The position numbers were made by a program, and so were the translations under genes. From positions 183,592,951 through 183,656,950 of the forward strand of contig NC_081413.1 in assembly GCF_030272615.1 (NCBI RefSeq): a DNA stretch of 64,000 nt, given 5' to 3'. Shown one piece after another: positions 62,250 to 64,000 of the stretch; the first letter of the stretch is position 1, and each line of letters begins with the position of its first letter. The notes under the pieces are model-generated. The model worked only from the letters and a program-made list of their open reading frames with translations. It made no database searches and was not told the origin of the DNA. Source of the stretch: Cryptomeria japonica (taxonomy: Eukaryota; Streptophyta; Pinopsida; Cupressales; Cupressaceae).

Positions 62250-62254
62250 ACAAA
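60613..62254. other. No recognisable gene (1.6 kb); interspersed-repeat sequence
   Basis: Continues the sequence that E inserted into (39800-39879). Three loose copies of a unit beginning gggttatcctgg lie at about 61370, 61425 and 61648. No coding motif. Probably part of another LTR whose ends I cannot place. Confidence 0.45.
62215..62249. repeat. (AC)n-(AT)n microsatellite
   Basis: About twelve AC units followed by ATATATATA, directly left of element J. Confidence 0.9.
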
Positions 62255-63463
62255 TGTTGGCCATATGATGGAATTGATTATATGTTGCATTGATGTTTTG
62301 TCATTGATCTCAACTCTAGCTGTTATGGTTGTTTACTGGCTTCTGGTAGAAGGATTGGGTTAGGAAGATTATATGTTGATTGTCATCGGTGTGATATGGA
62401 TGATGGAATAAGTTTGTATGGATGGTTCATATGATTCTGAAGTATGTTTCAGTCAGTTGGTATTGACTTGATGATTAGATGCTATCTCATGTTCTAGTAA
62501 GCCTACTTTATAAGTCCAATAAGGGTTTCATCGGTAGAGCTTTATTGAAGATCTTTGATGTAATGCATAAGTAGTGTTGGTGTAGCTTCAAGAAGGGATT
62601 CAGGATGTTGATGGTGATTTTTTTCATGCCTCGAGTGATTGGTGGCATCGCTTTGACGTGTGTGGATCTAATTTAGGTCCGGTGCTATCTAGGTTATGGA
62701 CATATTTTCATGTAACACGTTGGTGGATCCTCCGATGTGCTTCTCGAATGTTTTATTGATTAGATGATGTTTGTTTGGCCTTAGGATGACATGCTTTATT
62801 ATTTTATTTTAGGATTATGTAATGGATTTATTGAATTATCATTTGGGTGACCGACCTAATTGGTTAGGTCCGGGTTGGTATAAATATATGTAAGATTTCA
62901 TTGTAGATCATGGATGGATGTATGTATGTATGGGAAAGGAGTGAATAATGTAATAATTATTTATTTAGAGGATTTGGTCGATCATAGGTGATTGAGTTGG
63001 GTTTATGTAAGAGTTTTTAGACCTCCGGTATTAAGCTTAACCAGAACTGTAATTTGGCATGTTTGATGCTATCACCGACAATTCTTCTTTCTGGATTGTT
63101 GTCTAGATATTTTGAGCTGTTTGACATCTCTGTAGTCAATGAAACTCCATTGTGATGAGAAGTGTGCTCTAGGCAGTGTGCCTTCCTGCATGTGCAGGCC
63201 CCTATTGTAATCATATACTTTCTATATAAGTATCATCTGACTATGGGTATGGTTTCCCACCGTGGTTTTTCCTTTTACTGGGTTTTCCATGTATAAATAG
63301 TGGTGTTATGTGTTATGATTGCATGTTATTGATTCTCTAGTTTTCAATCACACTTTAATGCTTAATCAGTTATTCCAGTATAAGGTTTTAAGGGCTTTAA
63401 TTCACATAATATATTAACAACCTATTCACCCCCCCTCTCAGTTGTTCACCAGTTATCCTAACA
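62255..63463 (+). repeat. 5' LTR of element J (1,209 bp)
   Basis: TGTTGGCCATATG to AGTTATCCTAACA. Palindrome CTGCATGTGCAG at 63186-63197, block ccgtggtttttcc then gggttttccatgta near 63258-63295, arms AACAACCT (63416-63423) and AGTTGTT (63440-63446) around TTCACCCCCCCTC. Confidence 0.9.
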
Positions 63464-63478
63464 ATTGGTATCAGATCC
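63464..63478 (+). other. Primer binding site of element J
   Basis: ATTGGTATCAGATCC directly after the LTR end CCTAACA. Confidence 0.9.
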
Positions 63479-63521
63479 TCATCCTCTTTTTACAGAAGCT
63501 TAACCGCTTGAGAAAGATCCT

Positions 63522-64000
63522 ATGGAAACTAATAGTTCAACTATAATTTTCCAGAAGGACAACCCTAGGCTTGATGGAATAAACTATGGATTATTTAAGA
63601 TTCAGATGGAGACTCATTTAAGATGCATTGGAAAGGAAATTTGGGAAATAACTCAGAAAGGTTACACTCCTCATGATCCAGCATCTGGCAATCCTGGACT
63701 GACAGACTTGAAAAAGAACATTCAGAATGACTGCATAGCTAGAGAAGCCCACTTAAGCACCATATCAGATCAACAAATCATGGGACTATCAGATAAATCA
63801 TCGACAAAAGCTATATGGGACAAGTTGGAGACTCTGAATGAAGGTGGTCCTACTCTTAAAATTGCAAAACTTGAATGTTACCGGGTAATATATGAAATCT
63901 TGAAGATGGAGGAAGATAAACGAAATTATGTATTCATGGAAAGGGTAAATGAAATTGTATTAGGAATTCAGTGTTGTGGTGGATCTCTGAGCGAGGAAGA
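63522..64000 (+). CDS. copia gag, N-terminal 159 codons, open at window edge (element J)
   Basis: ATG at 63522, 44 bp after the primer site (METNSSTIIFQKDNPRLDG). The frame is uninterrupted to base 64000. Gag blocks: NYGLFKIQMETHL, IWEITQKGY, DQQIMGLSDKSSTKAIW, then YEILKMEEDKRNYVFMERV and NEIVLGIQCCGGSLSEEE. The match with D's gag is close in DQQIMGLSD, KMEED and FMERVNEIVLGI. The protein would form the capsid that packages the element RNA; the knuckle and pol domains should follow beyond the window. The lack of stops or frameshifts makes J a candidate for the least decayed copia copy here, although only a third of the gag-pol start is seen. Confidence 0.88.
   Translation, partial: METNSSTIIFQKDNPRLDGINYGLFKIQMETHLRCIGKEIWEITQKGYTPHDPASGNPGLTDLKKNIQNDCIAREAHLSTISDQQIMGLSDKSSTKAIWDKLETLNEGGPTLKIAKLECYRVIYEILKMEEDKRNYVFMERVNEIVLGIQCCGGSLSEE

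Larger units (their letters stand above)
62255..64000 (+). mobile_element. Element J: Ty1/copia retrotransposon, 5' part, runs off the window
   Basis: 5' LTR 62255-63463, primer site 63464-63478, and gag from 63522 open to the end of the window. Related to D by gag motifs and LTR layout but on the opposite strand. ACAAA at 62250-62254 would be the left target-duplication copy. In the visible part nothing is broken. Confidence 0.9.

Overview
The window is plant nuclear DNA made almost entirely of nested LTR retrotransposons plus one broken host-gene copy. I see no intact host gene, rRNA or tRNA gene, CRISPR array or bacterial-type operon. The LTR families share a G-run just inside one end (GAGGGGGGTGAATCAG), a methionine-tRNA-type primer site (TGGTATCAGAG), a PPT reading AAAGGGGGAGAT and very deep nesting. 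Together these suggest a large, slowly purged plant genome, most likely a conifer; that is inference, not proof.

Left part (1-17,678). A decayed Ty3/gypsy element (K, minus strand) occupies the left end and is split by a solo LTR (L, about 907-2449). Its 5' LTR-like flank holds degenerate and tandem repeats. A truncated Ty1/copia element (M, minus, 7376-11401) follows, then a copia gag scrap (12540-12790), a GC-rich stretch full of ACGT cores (14025-14215), and a truncated, intronless copy of a plant GH2 beta-galactosidase (14881-16294, minus). Another copia gag scrap lies at 17495-17633.

Central and right part (17,679-62,254), a nest supported by target-site duplications (TSDs). Element A (+) has its 5' LTR at 17679-18798 and is interrupted just after its primer site by element B (minus, 18820-39556). 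B is interrupted by the unclassified element C (+, 23293-36981, TSD GGTGG/AGTGG). C is interrupted by a complete but decayed copia, D (minus, 29086-35632, TSD AGGAT). To the right, solo LTR E (39880-60607, TSD CTTAA) is interrupted twice: by element F (+, 40009-55738, TSD GATAT) and by a 3.76-kb solo LTR, I (56325-60084, TSD GAAAC). F contains element G (+, 43331 to about 52708), G's 3' LTR contains compact element H (minus, 50414-52483, TSD GTGTA/GTGTG), and F's second ORF contains a 130-bp mini solo LTR (53665-53794, TSD ATAAT). A new copia element, J (+), starts at 62255 and runs off the window with an open gag frame.

Most interesting content. Elements B, F and G (and probably A) form a group of about 7-kb LTR elements with copia-like LTRs, primer site and PPT but no protease, integrase, reverse transcriptase or RNase H. 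In their place they carry two ORFs: ORF1, a coiled-coil protein with three or four CCHC zinc knuckles, and ORF2, a long protein of unknown function (about 1,000-1,100 codons in B and G). They look like non-autonomous passengers that would need a copia relative such as D or J for mobilisation. Nearly all copia-type LTRs here also keep an inverted repeat around a C/G-run next to the primer site, with stem sequences that differ between families while staying paired.
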